Below, one piece after another: positions 8,295 to 17,134 of a DNA stretch of 64,000 bases; the stretch's first letter is position 1, and each line of letters starts with the position of its first letter. The notes beneath the pieces were generated by a model. It saw only the letters and a list, made by a program, of their open reading frames with translations. It had not been told where the DNA came from and made no database searches. The translations under genes were made by a program, and so were the position numbers. The stretch is from the NCBI RefSeq assembly GCF_001500125.1, contig NZ_LQIV01000042.1, forward strand, positions 186,001 through 250,000. The letters run 5' to 3'. Source of the stretch: Mycobacterium sp. IS-1742. Its GTDB lineage: Bacteria > Actinomycetota > Actinomycetes > Mycobacteriales > Mycobacteriaceae.

Positions 8295-8314
8295 TAAAAG
8301 TAACGTCAGTTTTA
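8295..8314. promoter_or_regulatory. Imperfect 20-bp palindrome in a divergent promoter region
   Basis: TAAAAGTAAC/GTCAGTTTTA: 8 of 10 positions are symmetrical, with ACGT at the centre. It lies 40 bases before the first gene of the operon at 8355 and 89 bases before the divergent SRPBCC gene, in a locally AT-rich patch. The size fits a TetR-family operator, and the operon encodes its own TetR (12755-13372). Confidence 0.5.
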
Positions 8315-8354
8315 GTTTGTCACCGCTGCCCATGAACAGTCACGGGAGACTCCG

Positions 8355-9461
8355 ATGGAATCGTTCGTTCACCTGCGCAAAGGCAAGACGCCGCGACGGC
8401 CGCACGCCGACCTCGACGGCCAGAAAGACGACGAACTCGGCCGCGGCGGGTTCACCGGACGCACCGCCAACATGTACCGGCGCAACGATCCCACCGCGTT
8501 CCGCACCGTCGGACCGCTGCGGCCCCTCGACGTGCTGAGCGACCAACTCAAGCCGGCGGACGCCACCGACGCCGACGGCGCGCCGCTGTTGATGTTCTCC
8601 AACGCCGACTGCCGGGTTCTGCTGTCCCGGCGCGCCGACGAGATGCCGTACTTCGCCCGCTATGTCGACGGCGACCTCCTGTCGTTCGTCCACACCGGTT
8701 CGGGTCTGCTCGAGACCGAGTTCGGCCCGTTGCGCTACCGCGCCGGCGACTGGGTCTACATCCCGAAGGCATGCACCTTCCGGCAGATCCCCGACGCCGA
8801 GACCACGCTGCTGATGATCCAGTCCACCGACGAGTTCCGGGTCCCGCCGCCCGGTCCGCTCGGCCGCCACTTCCCCTTCGACCCGACCCAGGCCGCCATC
8901 CCCGACCCGGAACCCCTCGACGACGGCGTCGGTCCACGGGTCGACGGCGAGTACGAGGTGCGGCTCTTTCACGAGGGCGGCCCCACATCGCTGTTCTACC
9001 AACACCATCCGCTCGACGTCGAAGGCTGGCGCGGTGACAACTTCGCCTTCACGTTCAACATCGAGGACTACCACGTCGTCACCTCCGACAGCGTGCACCT
9101 GCCCGCCACCGCGCACCTGTTCATGCAGGCCACCGGGGTGTACGTGATGAACTTCCTGCCGAAGCCGGCCGAAGGTGTGCCCGGTACCGAGCGCACACCG
9201 TGGTATCACCGCAACGTCGACTACGACGAGATCGCGTTCTTCCACGGCGGCACGCTGTACGGCATCCCGATGCCGCCGGGACTCATCTCCCACGCTCCTC
9301 AGGGTGTGCACCACGGTGCTCCGGAGAAGGCGCGGGAACGCGCGCGCCGCAAATTCGACGAGTACCAGCGGGTGGACTGGCAGGTGATCGCCGTCGACAC
9401 CCGCAGGCGGCTTATTCCCTCACCCGAGGTGCTCGCCAACGACCTGGGGCAGCACTCGTGA
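8355..9461 (+). CDS. Homogentisate 1,2-dioxygenase-like cupin
   Basis: 368 residues, shorter than true HmgA (about 430). The bicupin pattern of the family is present: an N-terminal barrel (LSFVHTGSGLLETEFGPLRYRAGDWVYIPKACTF in part, residues about 113-140) and, in the C-terminal barrel, probable iron ligands His285 in WYHRN, Asp291 or Glu292 in DYDE, and His319/320 in QGVHHG. True HmgA has HRNxxSE, one residue shorter. No maleylacetoacetate isomerase or fumarylacetoacetase is nearby, so tyrosine catabolism is not implied; ring or C-C bond cleavage of another substrate is more likely. GGGAG precedes ATG 8355. First gene of the operon. Confidence 0.75.
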   Translation: MESFVHLRKGKTPRRPHADLDGQKDDELGRGGFTGRTANMYRRNDPTAFRTVGPLRPLDVLSDQLKPADATDADGAPLLMFSNADCRVLLSRRADEMPYFARYVDGDLLSFVHTGSGLLETEFGPLRYRAGDWVYIPKACTFRQIPDAETTLLMIQSTDEFRVPPPGPLGRHFPFDPTQAAIPDPEPLDDGVGPRVDGEYEVRLFHEGGPTSLFYQHHPLDVEGWRGDNFAFTFNIEDYHVVTSDSVHLPATAHLFMQATGVYVMNFLPKPAEGVPGTERTPWYHRNVDYDEIAFFHGGTLYGIPMPPGLISHAPQGVHHGAPEKARERARRKFDEYQRVDWQVIAVDTRRRLIPSPEVLANDLGQHS

Positions 9462-10647
9462 CGACGGCGATCAGGTACGAATACGACCGCATCCCGTATC
9501 TCGTTGCCTACCAGAACACTTCGGGGGTGCGCGACGTCTACGGTGGTGTCGCCGAACTGGTCGTGCTGGAGAGCCATCTGCTGCGGCCGCGAAACAAACC
9601 GTCGGACACCGTGCTGGTGTTCATGCATCCGATCGGCGGTGGCGCGTATCTGCCGATGATGAACGCGCTGGCCAAGGCCGGCCACCACGTCATCTACTGC
9701 AACAGCCGTTTTCGCGGAACCGATTCGGCGTTGCTCATGGAAAAGGTCGTCGAAGACCTCGGCGAGGCGGTCAAAGATGCCAAGAACCGGCTGGGTTACT
9801 CCAAGGTGGTACTCGCCGGGTGGAGCGGCGGCGGGTCGCTGTCGGTGTTCTACCAGCAGCAGGCGCAGCATCCCACCGTGACCGCGAGCCCGTCCGGCGA
9901 CGGACCCGACCTCACCCGGCTCGGTCTGATCCCGGCCGACGGCATCATGCTGCTGGCCGCCCACATCAGCCGCCACGGCACGCTGACCGAATGGCTCGAC
10001 GCCTCGATCCTGGACGAGTCGGATCCGACCGACCGCGACCCCGAACTCGACCTGTACAACCCCGACAACCCCAACCAACCGCCCTACACACCCGAGTTCC
10101 TCGAGCGCTACCGTGCCGCCCAGATCGCGCGGAACCGGCGAATCACGGCGTGGGTCAAGGACAACTGGCCGAGCTCAGGGCGAGTGGCCGGCCGGATGAC
10201 GAGTTCGCGTTCGTCGTGCACGGCACCATGGCCGACCCCCGCTGGCTGGACCCGAACGTCGATCCCAACGACCGCAAGCCCGGCACCTGCTACCTCGGTG
10301 ACCCGCGGGTGGTGAACATGGGCCCGGTCGGGCTGGCCCGGTTCTGCACGCTGCGCAGCTGGCTGTCGCAGTGGAGCTACGACGACGCGAACGGTGACGC
10401 GGTCAAGGCCGGCCCCGACATCGCGGTGCCCGCGCTGGTGATCGGCAACCTTGCCGATGACGCCTGCACCCCGAGCCACACCCGGCGACTGTTCGAGGCG
10501 ATCGGACATCCCGACAAGGAGATGCACGAGATCGCCGGAGCGAACCACTACTACTCCGGGTCCGATCAGCGTGAGACGCTGCGGGAGGCGGTCGGTATCT
10601 GCACGGATTGGTTGCACCGCCACGGATTCTTCTCGGAGGGCGAATGA
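9458..10647 (+). pseudogene. Alpha/beta hydrolase, interrupted by a one-base deletion
   Basis: Starts at GTG 9458, overlapping the previous stop (GTGA). The protein runs from TTAIRYEYDRIPYLVAY through the nucleophile elbow GWSGGGS (about residue 125) to ITAWVKD. It then goes out of frame at about 10162 and reaches a stop at 10315. From CAA at 10162 the +2-shifted frame continues the same protein (QLAELRASGRPDDEFAFVVHG) to the stop at 10645-10647. Restoring one C after 10162 (GAC CAA) gives one intact chain of about 396 residues. Either the gene is dead or this is a sequencing error. Both reading-frame halves look well conserved, and the end overlaps the next start (ATGA), as in an intact operon. 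Confidence 0.8.
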
Positions 10648-11846
10648 CGGCAGGCGCGCTGGACGGTATCCGGGTCATCGAGGTCGGCACGCTGATCTCG
10701 GGCCCGTTCGCCGGTCGGTTGCTCGGCGACATGGGCGCCGAGGTGCTCAAGATCGAACCGCCAGGGGCGCCGGATCCGTTGCGCACCTGGGGTCAGGCCG
10801 AACTCGACGGCCACCGCTTCTTCTGGACCGTGCACGCCCGCAACAAGAAGGCGATCACGCTCGATCTGCGCACGCCGCGCGGCCGGGACCTCTTCCTCGA
10901 CCTCGTCGAACAGTCCGACGTCATTGTCGAGAACTTCCGGCCGGGCACCCTCGAACGCTGGGACCTCGGCTACGACGTCCTCAGTGCGCGCAACGAGGGC
11001 ATCATCCTGGTGCGGGTGTCCGGTTACGGCCAGACCGGGCCGGATGCGCACCGCGCCGGCTACGCGTCGGTCGCCGAGGCCGCCAGCGGCCTGCGCCACC
11101 TCAACGGGTTCCCGGGCGGCCCGCCGCCGCGGCTGGCCCTCTCGCTCGGCGACAGTCTCGCCGGGATGTTCGCCGCGCAGGGCGCGCTGGCGGCGCTGTA
11201 CCGGCGCACCGTCACCGGAAAGGGCCAGGTGGTCGACACCGCCCTCACCGAATCCTGTCTGGCGGTGCAGGAGTCGACGATCCCCGACTACGACGTCGGC
11301 GGCGTAGTGCGCGGACCGTCGGGCACCCGGCTCGAGGGCATCGCCCCGTCGAACATCTACCGCACCGCGGACGGCAGCTGGGTCGTCATCGCGGCCAACC
11401 AGGACACCGTGTTCCGTCGGTTGTGCACCGCGATGGGGCAACCCGAACTGGCCACCGACGGCCGGTTCGCCGACCACGGTGCGCGGGGCCGCAATCAGGA
11501 CGAACTCGACAAGATCATCGGCGACTGGGCGGCGGAACGGCAGCCCGGCGACATCATCGAGACCCTGTCGGCGGCCGGGGTCATCGCGGGACCGATCAAC
11601 ACCGTCGCCGAGGTGGTCGACGACCCGCAACTGCAGGCGCGCGGCATGATCGCCGAGCACTTCGATGAGAGGGTCGACCGTGTCGTGCTCGGGCCGGGCA
11701 TCGTTCCGGTGCTCTCGGAATCGCCGGGCGGCATCCGCAACGCGGGACCCGCGCGGCCGGGTCAACACAACGACGAGGTCTATGCCGGGATCCTGGGCAA
11801 GACCGCCGACGAACTGGCCGAACTCCGGTCCGAGGGGGTGCTGTGA
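10644..11846 (+). CDS. CaiB/BaiF-family (class III) CoA-transferase
   Basis: 400 residues. The N-terminus GIRVIEVGTLISGPFAGRLLGDMGAEVLKIEPPGAPDPLR is diagnostic, and the catalytic Asp is at residue 170 in LGDSLAGMFAAQGALAAL, matching Asp169 of formyl-CoA transferase. These enzymes move CoA between carboxylic acids and so activate a substrate acid. Start ATG 10644 overlaps the hydrolase stop; the end overlaps the next GTG start. In this operon it most likely activates the acid made by the dioxygenase/hydrolase steps. Confidence 0.9.
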   Translation: MTAGALDGIRVIEVGTLISGPFAGRLLGDMGAEVLKIEPPGAPDPLRTWGQAELDGHRFFWTVHARNKKAITLDLRTPRGRDLFLDLVEQSDVIVENFRPGTLERWDLGYDVLSARNEGIILVRVSGYGQTGPDAHRAGYASVAEAASGLRHLNGFPGGPPPRLALSLGDSLAGMFAAQGALAALYRRTVTGKGQVVDTALTESCLAVQESTIPDYDVGGVVRGPSGTRLEGIAPSNIYRTADGSWVVIAANQDTVFRRLCTAMGQPELATDGRFADHGARGRNQDELDKIIGDWAAERQPGDIIETLSAAGVIAGPINTVAEVVDDPQLQARGMIAEHFDERVDRVVLGPGIVPVLSESPGGIRNAGPARPGQHNDEVYAGILGKTADELAELRSEGVL

Positions 11847-12748
11847 GCACATTGCCCGCCAAGGTCGACATCCGCGAGGTTTCGCTGCGCGACGGCCTGC
11901 AGATCGAGACACCGATTCCGTTGTCGGCCAAGCTCGAACTGCTCGAAGCGGTGGTGGCGACCGGTGTCCGCGAGATCGAGGCCACCGCGTTCGTCTCGCC
12001 GTCGAAGGTGCCCGCACTCGCCGACGCGGCCGAACTCGCCGCTGAACTCGGCCGATTCGACCAGGTCGAGTTCTCGGCTCTGGTGGCCAGCCCGAACGGC
12101 GCCAAACGAGCCATCGCGGCGGGCCTGCGTTCGCTCGAGTACGTGGTGTCGGCCGCCGACGGCCACAGCCGCGCCAACGTCGGGCGGTCCAGCGCGGAGT
12201 CGGTCGCGGCCATCCCCGACATCGTCGCGATCGCCCACGACAGCGGCGCCACCGTCGAGGTGATCATCGCGACCGCATGGGACTGCCCGTTCGACGGACC
12301 GACACCGCCGCAGCGTGTCGTCGAGATCGTCGACGCGGCAGTCGGATTCGGTGCCGACCGGTTGGCGGTAGCCGACACCATCGGCACGGCGACGCCGCGG
12401 CGCGTCAGCGATCTCGTCGCGCTGGTGCGTCCCCGCATCGGCGACCTGCCGCTCGGCGCCCACTTCCACAACACCCGCGGCGCCGGGCTCGCCAGCGCGT
12501 ACGCCGCAATCCAGGCCGGGATCACCCGCCTCGACGCCTCGGTGGGCGGTCTGGGCGGCTGCCCCTTCGCACCCGGAGCGAGCGGCAACATCGCCACCGA
12601 GGATCTGGTCTACCTGTTGCGCGACAGCGGTATCGACAGCGACGTCGACCTGCAGAGCGCCATCGCCGCCGCCGGCGTCGCCCGCACGGTCGTCGGACAC
12701 GACCTGCCCAGCGCGCTGCTGCGCGCCGGGGACCGGATCACCGGCTGA
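11843..12748 (+). CDS. HMG-CoA lyase-like enzyme
   Basis: 301 residues, GTG start overlapping the CoA-transferase stop. EVSLRDGLQ near the N-terminus supplies the metal-binding Asp, HFHNTRGAGLASAYAAIQAG the metal-binding His pair, and SVGGLGGCPFAPGASGNIATED the loop with the catalytic Cys. This is the 3-hydroxy-3-methylglutaryl-CoA lyase signature. Such TIM-barrel lyases cleave 3-hydroxyacyl-CoA with a branched or tertiary alcohol to acetyl-CoA and a keto product. It probably performs the C-C cleavage step of this pathway rather than leucine degradation. Confidence 0.85.
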   Translation: MSTLPAKVDIREVSLRDGLQIETPIPLSAKLELLEAVVATGVREIEATAFVSPSKVPALADAAELAAELGRFDQVEFSALVASPNGAKRAIAAGLRSLEYVVSAADGHSRANVGRSSAESVAAIPDIVAIAHDSGATVEVIIATAWDCPFDGPTPPQRVVEIVDAAVGFGADRLAVADTIGTATPRRVSDLVALVRPRIGDLPLGAHFHNTRGAGLASAYAAIQAGITRLDASVGGLGGCPFAPGASGNIATEDLVYLLRDSGIDSDVDLQSAIAAAGVARTVVGHDLPSALLRAGDRITG

Positions 12749-12754
12749 GCACGT

Positions 12755-13372
12755 ATGGCCCCGGAGTCGTCGACGCTGAGCAGCAAGGGCCGCCAGACCC
12801 GGCACGCCATCGAGTTGGCGGCCCGGAAGTTGTTCGCCGAGCGGGGTTTTCACGGTACAACCCTGGCCGACATCACCTCGGCCGCCGGTAAGTCGCCCGC
12901 GGTGTTCTACCGCTACTTCGACGACAAGGAGGATCTGCTCGCCGCGCTGGCGCAGTCCTTCCTCGACGATGTCGTCGCCCCGTCGGGTTCCAGTGTGCCG
13001 CTGCCCTCCTCCCCCGACGACGGCGCCTTCTTCACCACGGTGGTCACCGGCTACTGGAACACCTTCAAACAGAACATCGGCATCATGATCGCCGTCGCGC
13101 AACTGGCGACCGGTCAACGGCGCTTCGCCGACCTGCAGCACGAGTTCCGCCGCGTCGGGATGGACGTCGTCGCCGCGTCGGTGCGGCACGCCCAGGACCA
13201 GGGGTACGGCGCCGAACTCAACGCGGAGTACACCGCGGCGGCGATCGCGCTGCTGTTCGAGAACTTCACGGTCGTGATGGTCGGCACCTCGGGGCTCGGA
13301 TTGCAGATGAGCGACGCCGACGCCATCTCCACGCTGTCGACCATCTGGAAGAAGACGCTGTATGGCTTCTGA
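12755..13372 (+). CDS. TetR-family regulator inside the catabolic operon
   Basis: 205 residues. HTH at residues about 15-60 (RHAIELAARKLFAERGFHGTTLADITSAAGKSPAVFYRYFDDKEDLL). It is read in the same direction as the operon genes, 6 bases after the lyase gene, and its end lies next to the dehydrogenase gene. Such placement suggests it controls the operon it sits in, perhaps through the palindrome at 8295-8314; the ligand would be a CoA intermediate of the pathway (inference). Confidence 0.88.
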   Translation: MAPESSTLSSKGRQTRHAIELAARKLFAERGFHGTTLADITSAAGKSPAVFYRYFDDKEDLLAALAQSFLDDVVAPSGSSVPLPSSPDDGAFFTTVVTGYWNTFKQNIGIMIAVAQLATGQRRFADLQHEFRRVGMDVVAASVRHAQDQGYGAELNAEYTAAAIALLFENFTVVMVGTSGLGLQMSDADAISTLSTIWKKTLYGF

Positions 13373-13421
13373 TCCGATGAGTAACCCCGCCAACAACCGC
13401 GCACTCGACGCAAGGAGAGAC

Positions 13422-14660
13422 ATGGACTTCACCCTTCCGGACCACCTACCCGGCTTGCTCGAGGAGATGGACGCGTTCATCGAAGCCGAGATCAAACCGC
13501 TCGAACGCGAACACATTCAGTATTTCGACCGCCACCGCGAATACGCCCGCACCGACTGGGAGAACGGCGGCATCCCGCAGCGCGCGTGGGAGGATCTGCT
13601 CGACGAGATGCGCCGACGCGCGGACGCGGCAGGATGGCTGCGGTACGGACTGCCCGAGCAGTTCGGCGGCCGCGGCGGGTCCAACATCGACATGGCCGTC
13701 ATCCGGGAACACCTGGCGCACAAGGGCCTCGGCCTGCACAACGACCTGCAGGACGAGTCGTCGATCGTCGGCAACTTCCCGCAGGTCATCATGATGGACC
13801 GCTTCGGCACCGAGGCGCAGAAGGCCGAGTGGATCGAGGCCATGCTGACCGGGAAGCGGTCGATGGCCTTCGGTCTGACCGAACCGGACCACGGATCCGA
13901 CGCGACGTGGCTGGAGACCCGCGCCGAGCGCGACGGCGACGGCTGGATCATCAACGGCACCAAGCGGTGGAACACCGGTGTGCACCGCGCGACCCACGAC
14001 CTGATCTTCGCCCGCACCTCCGGCGAACCCGGTCAGGCCCGCGGCATCACCGCCTTCCTCGTGCCGACCGATACGCCCGGTTTCGAGGTGCCGTATTACT
14101 GGTGGACGTTCAACATGCCCACCGACCACGGCGAGGTGGTGCTCACCGACGTGCGGGTACCCGACGACGCGGTCCTCGGCGAGGTGGACCGCGGACTCGA
14201 GGTGGGCCAGACCTTCCTGCACGAGAACCGGATCCGCCAGGCGGCGAGCAGTCTCGGCGCCGCCCAGTACTGCATCGACCGTGCGGTCGGCTACGCCGGA
14301 CAGCGCATGGTGTTCGGCAAGCCGCTCGCGGTGAACCAGGCGGTGCAGTGGCCGTTGGTGGAACTGCAGACCGAGGCCCAGATGGTGCGGTTGCTGGTGT
14401 ACTACGCCGCCACCGAACTCGACCGCAGCCATCACATGGAGGTCTCCGACAAGGTGTCGATGGCGAACTACCGCGCCAACCGGCTGGTGTGCGAGGCCGC
14501 CGACCGGGCGATGCAGGTGCACGGCGGTGTCGGCTACAGCCGGCACGAACCGTTCGAACACATCTACCGCCATCACCGTCGCTACCGGATCACCGAAGGC
14601 GCCGAGGAGATCCAGATCCGGCGGGTCGCCCAGCGGCTGTTCGGTTTCGGACGCAAGTGA
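13422..14660 (+). CDS. Acyl-CoA dehydrogenase family protein (LvaC/ACAD10-11-like context)
   Basis: 412 residues from ATG 13422, which has an ideal AGGAGAG site; an upstream in-frame ATG at 13362 would overlap the TetR gene. Full acyl-CoA dehydrogenase fold: MAFGLTEPDHGSDATWLETRAERDGDGWIINGTKRW in the middle domain and YRITEGAEEIQIRRVAQRLFG at the end. The next two genes, overlapping, are an APH kinase and a DUF6285 protein. This trio matches Pseudomonas putida LvaC-LvaA-LvaB, where the dehydrogenase-fold protein removes phosphate from a 4-phosphoacyl-CoA on the way to a 3-hydroxyacyl-CoA. In human ACAD10 and ACAD11 the kinase and dehydrogenase domains are fused. Confidence 0.85.
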   Translation: MDFTLPDHLPGLLEEMDAFIEAEIKPLEREHIQYFDRHREYARTDWENGGIPQRAWEDLLDEMRRRADAAGWLRYGLPEQFGGRGGSNIDMAVIREHLAHKGLGLHNDLQDESSIVGNFPQVIMMDRFGTEAQKAEWIEAMLTGKRSMAFGLTEPDHGSDATWLETRAERDGDGWIINGTKRWNTGVHRATHDLIFARTSGEPGQARGITAFLVPTDTPGFEVPYYWWTFNMPTDHGEVVLTDVRVPDDAVLGEVDRGLEVGQTFLHENRIRQAASSLGAAQYCIDRAVGYAGQRMVFGKPLAVNQAVQWPLVELQTEAQMVRLLVYYAATELDRSHHMEVSDKVSMANYRANRLVCEAADRAMQVHGGVGYSRHEPFEHIYRHHRRYRITEGAEEIQIRRVAQRLFGFGRK

Positions 14661-15616
14661 AGTCCGAACTCGAGGCGGTGCTGCACCCGATCCTGGGTGA
14701 GGTGACGGTCGAGAATTTGACCACGCTGACCGGTGGCGCGAGCCGGACCACGTGGGCCTTCGACGCGGTGGCCGCGGACTCCAGGAGCGCGCTCATCCTG
14801 CGCACCGGCCCGCCCGACGAGGTGCACGCCGGGATGGAACTCGAGGCCCGAGCCCAACAACGCGCCGCTGCCGTCGGCGCACCGGTCCCCCACATCCTGA
14901 CCGCCGACAACAACACTGCGGCACTGGGCAATCCGTACCTCATCTGTGAGGCGATCGGCGGTGAGACGATCGTCCGCCGCATCTACCGGTCGCTCGACGA
15001 CACCGGGCGCAGCCGGTTGCTCACCCAATGCGCGCAGGCACTGGCGGCCATCCACCGCGCCGATCCGTGCGACATCGGGCTGTCCGAGACGGACGAGATC
15101 ACCGAATGGCGGGAACGCCTCGACGAGATGGGCGACACCACAGCCACTTTCGAGTGGGCGTTTCGCTGGCTGGCGGCCCACCGGCCGCCGCCCACCCCGC
15201 ACCGGCTGGTGCACGGTGATTTCCGGATGGGCAACCTGATCGTCGACGACACCGGCCTCGCGGCGGTCCTCGACTGGGAACTCGTGCACGTCGGGGAGGT
15301 CTACGAGGACCTCGCCTGGTTCTGCATCCGGGCGTGGCGCTTCGGCGCCCCCGAGCGGCTCGGCGCAGGCGGTCTGGGCAGCGTCGAGGAGTTCCTCGGC
15401 GCGTACGAGGCGGCCAGCGGCCAGACCCTGGACCGGTCGGCGTTCCGCTGGTGGCTGACGGTCGCGACGCTGCGGTGGGGCGTCATCTGCCGCTTCCAGG
15501 CCGAACGGCACCTCAGCGGGCAGACCCCCTCGGTCGAACTGGCGGCCATCGGGCGCCGCGTCTGCGAGACCGAATGGGATCTGCTCGACCTCCTCGACGG
15601 CGGGGGGCCGCGATGA
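14657..15616 (+). CDS. APH-family kinase, LvaA-like (probable 4-hydroxyacyl-CoA kinase)
   Basis: 319 residues, GTG start overlapping the dehydrogenase stop. Nucleotide-binding start LTGGASRTTWAF, catalytic loop HGDFRMGN (about residue 186) and metal-binding DWE (about residue 206) are intact. The family includes antibiotic kinases, but the neighbours point to LvaA, the kinase that with LvaB phosphorylates 4-hydroxyvaleryl-CoA in levulinate catabolism, and to the kinase domain of ACAD10/11. The end overlaps the DUF6285 gene by 4 bases. Confidence 0.82.
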   Translation: MKSELEAVLHPILGEVTVENLTTLTGGASRTTWAFDAVAADSRSALILRTGPPDEVHAGMELEARAQQRAAAVGAPVPHILTADNNTAALGNPYLICEAIGGETIVRRIYRSLDDTGRSRLLTQCAQALAAIHRADPCDIGLSETDEITEWRERLDEMGDTTATFEWAFRWLAAHRPPPTPHRLVHGDFRMGNLIVDDTGLAAVLDWELVHVGEVYEDLAWFCIRAWRFGAPERLGAGGLGSVEEFLGAYEAASGQTLDRSAFRWWLTVATLRWGVICRFQAERHLSGQTPSVELAAIGRRVCETEWDLLDLLDGGGPR

Positions 15617-15969
15617 CGGGGCCGCAGTGGCTGTACGGCAGACCGACCGCGGCCGAACTCGTCGCGGCGGTGGCCGACTTCCTCGACAAGGAGGTCCGAC
15701 CGGCCACCGCCGACACCGGTCACGTCGGGTTCCACCTCCGGGTCGCGACCAACGTGCTGCGCACCGTCGAACGCGAACTCGCCGACGCGTCCTGCGGGGA
15801 GGCCGTCGGCGCGCTGGCCGCCCTGGGGTTCGACGACGAGGCCCAGTTGGCGGCCGCGATCCGCGCCGGTGAGTTCGACGGCCGGGCCCCGGAACTGCTC
15901 CCGGCGCTGCGCACGGTCGTGCGGCACCGGCTCCGCGTAGCGCACCCGGGCTATGACGAGGAGGGCTGA
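15613..15969 (+). CDS. DUF6285 protein, LvaB-like kinase partner
   Basis: 118 residues. GRPTAAELVAAVADFLDKEVRPAT...GFHLRVATNVLRTVERELA is the pattern of the small helical DUF6285 family that travels with APH kinases. I believe LvaB of P. putida, a roughly 12-kDa protein needed by LvaA, belongs here. The ATGA overlap with the kinase gene suggests equimolar production of a complex. It is the last gene of the operon; a convergent methyltransferase gene ends 13 bases on. Confidence 0.75.
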   Translation: MTGPQWLYGRPTAAELVAAVADFLDKEVRPATADTGHVGFHLRVATNVLRTVERELADASCGEAVGALAALGFDDEAQLAAAIRAGEFDGRAPELLPALRTVVRHRLRVAHPGYDEEG

Positions 15970-15982
15970 GCGCGCGATGCGG

Positions 15983-16615
15983 TCAGCCGAACCGCACGCG
16001 GGCCAGCCACGCCGGTTCGTCGACGCGTGCGCCCACCGGCAGCCCGAGCGCCTCGGCGTGCGCAGGGCCGACCACACCTCGGTAGGTGGCCGTCTCGAGC
16101 GCTTCGACCCGCCAGCCGTCGGTGAACGCGGTCCGGATGTCGGCCTCGCTGACCTGCGGTCCGAAACCCCGGCCGGCATCGGAGAGCGCCAGGATGTGGA
16201 CGACGGCGCCGGGACGGCACACCGAGCCCAGGCTCTGCACGTAGCGCCGCCTATCGGTGGCGTCGAAGACGTGGAACAGCGCGCTGTCGACGACGGTGTC
16301 GAACCGTGGGCCGCCGTCGAGGTGCAACGCGTCGGCCACCTCGAAGCGGGCCGCCACGCCGCGCTCGGCCGCGTTGCGCCGGGCCAGCGCGACCGCGCGG
16401 GCGGAGAAGTCGACACCGAGCACGTCGTAGCCGAGGCCGGTCAGCAGGATGGTGTGTTCGCCGGCCCCGCAGCCGGCGTCGAGGACGGCGCCGTGGATGG
16501 CGCCGCGCCGTTCGAGGTCGACGATCGCGGGTTGCGGTGCGCCGATGACCCAGGGCGCGACGCCGCCGGCGTAGACCTCATCGAACAGGGACTTCGGGGG
16601 TGTCGTCTCAGGCAT
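15983..16615 (-). CDS. Class I SAM-dependent methyltransferase
   Basis: 210 residues from ATG 16615 (MPETTPPKSLFDEVY). SAM-binding motif I is VLDAGCGAGEHTILLTGLG, followed by VLGVDFSARAVALARRNA and ALFHVFD. N-terminal PWVIGAPQPAIVDL resembles thiopurine/small-molecule methyltransferases of the SAM-MT 25 type. Substrate not predictable. Gene stands alone, divergent from the SnoaL-like gene. Confidence 0.82.
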   Translation of the reverse strand: MPETTPPKSLFDEVYAGGVAPWVIGAPQPAIVDLERRGAIHGAVLDAGCGAGEHTILLTGLGYDVLGVDFSARAVALARRNAAERGVAARFEVADALHLDGGPRFDTVVDSALFHVFDATDRRRYVQSLGSVCRPGAVVHILALSDAGRGFGPQVSEADIRTAFTDGWRVEALETATYRGVVGPAHAEALGLPVGARVDEPAWLARVRFG

Positions 16616-16667
16616 GCCCGCAGTGTCGTACCTCAACGGAACTTCAGGTCAAGCGGAAGGGTGCGAC

Positions 16668-17069
16668 ATGGCTGACGTACCGATCGACACCGTGGTCGGG
16701 GTGGCTGATCGCCTCTTCGACGCCATCGAACGCAGCGACACCGCCGCCGTGGAGGCGATGTGGGCCGACGACGTGCTGGTGTGGCATTCCGGCGACCGGC
16801 GGGACAACGACCGTGCCCGGGCGCTGCGGGTGATCTTCTGGTTCATCGACCACACCACGCAGCGTCGGTACGAGATACTCGACCGGCGCCTGTTCGCCGG
16901 CGGTTTCGTCCAGCAGCACGTCCTGCACGCCACCGGCACCAACGGCTCATCCATCGCGCTGCGGGTCTGCATCGTGATCCTGGTGCGCGACGACGGCCTG
17001 ATCACCCGTATCGACGAGTACTTCGACCCGGCCGACATGGCGCCGCTGCTCGGCGACACGCCCGAGTAG
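16668..17069 (+). CDS. SnoaL/NTF2-like protein
   Basis: 133 residues from ATG 16668, preceded by GGAAGG. IDTVVGVADRLFDAIERSDTAAVEAMWADDVLVWHSG and DDGLITRIDEYFDPADMAPLL are typical of the NTF2-like alpha+beta barrel. Members are ketosteroid-isomerase-like enzymes or ligand carriers. No catalytic residues can be assigned with confidence. Confidence 0.78.
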   Translation: MADVPIDTVVGVADRLFDAIERSDTAAVEAMWADDVLVWHSGDRRDNDRARALRVIFWFIDHTTQRRYEILDRRLFAGGFVQQHVLHATGTNGSSIALRVCIVILVRDDGLITRIDEYFDPADMAPLLGDTPE

Positions 17070-17134
17070 ACGGCCTCAAGGACAAACCTCCGGAGTCGAT
17101 CGGCGCGGCGTACGCAGCCGCTAGCATCGGCGCC

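Noticed and set aside
8355..9461. Standard tyrosine/homogentisate pathway
   Set aside because: Protein is about 60 residues short, the iron-ligand spacing differs, and no fumarylacetoacetase or isomerase is nearby.
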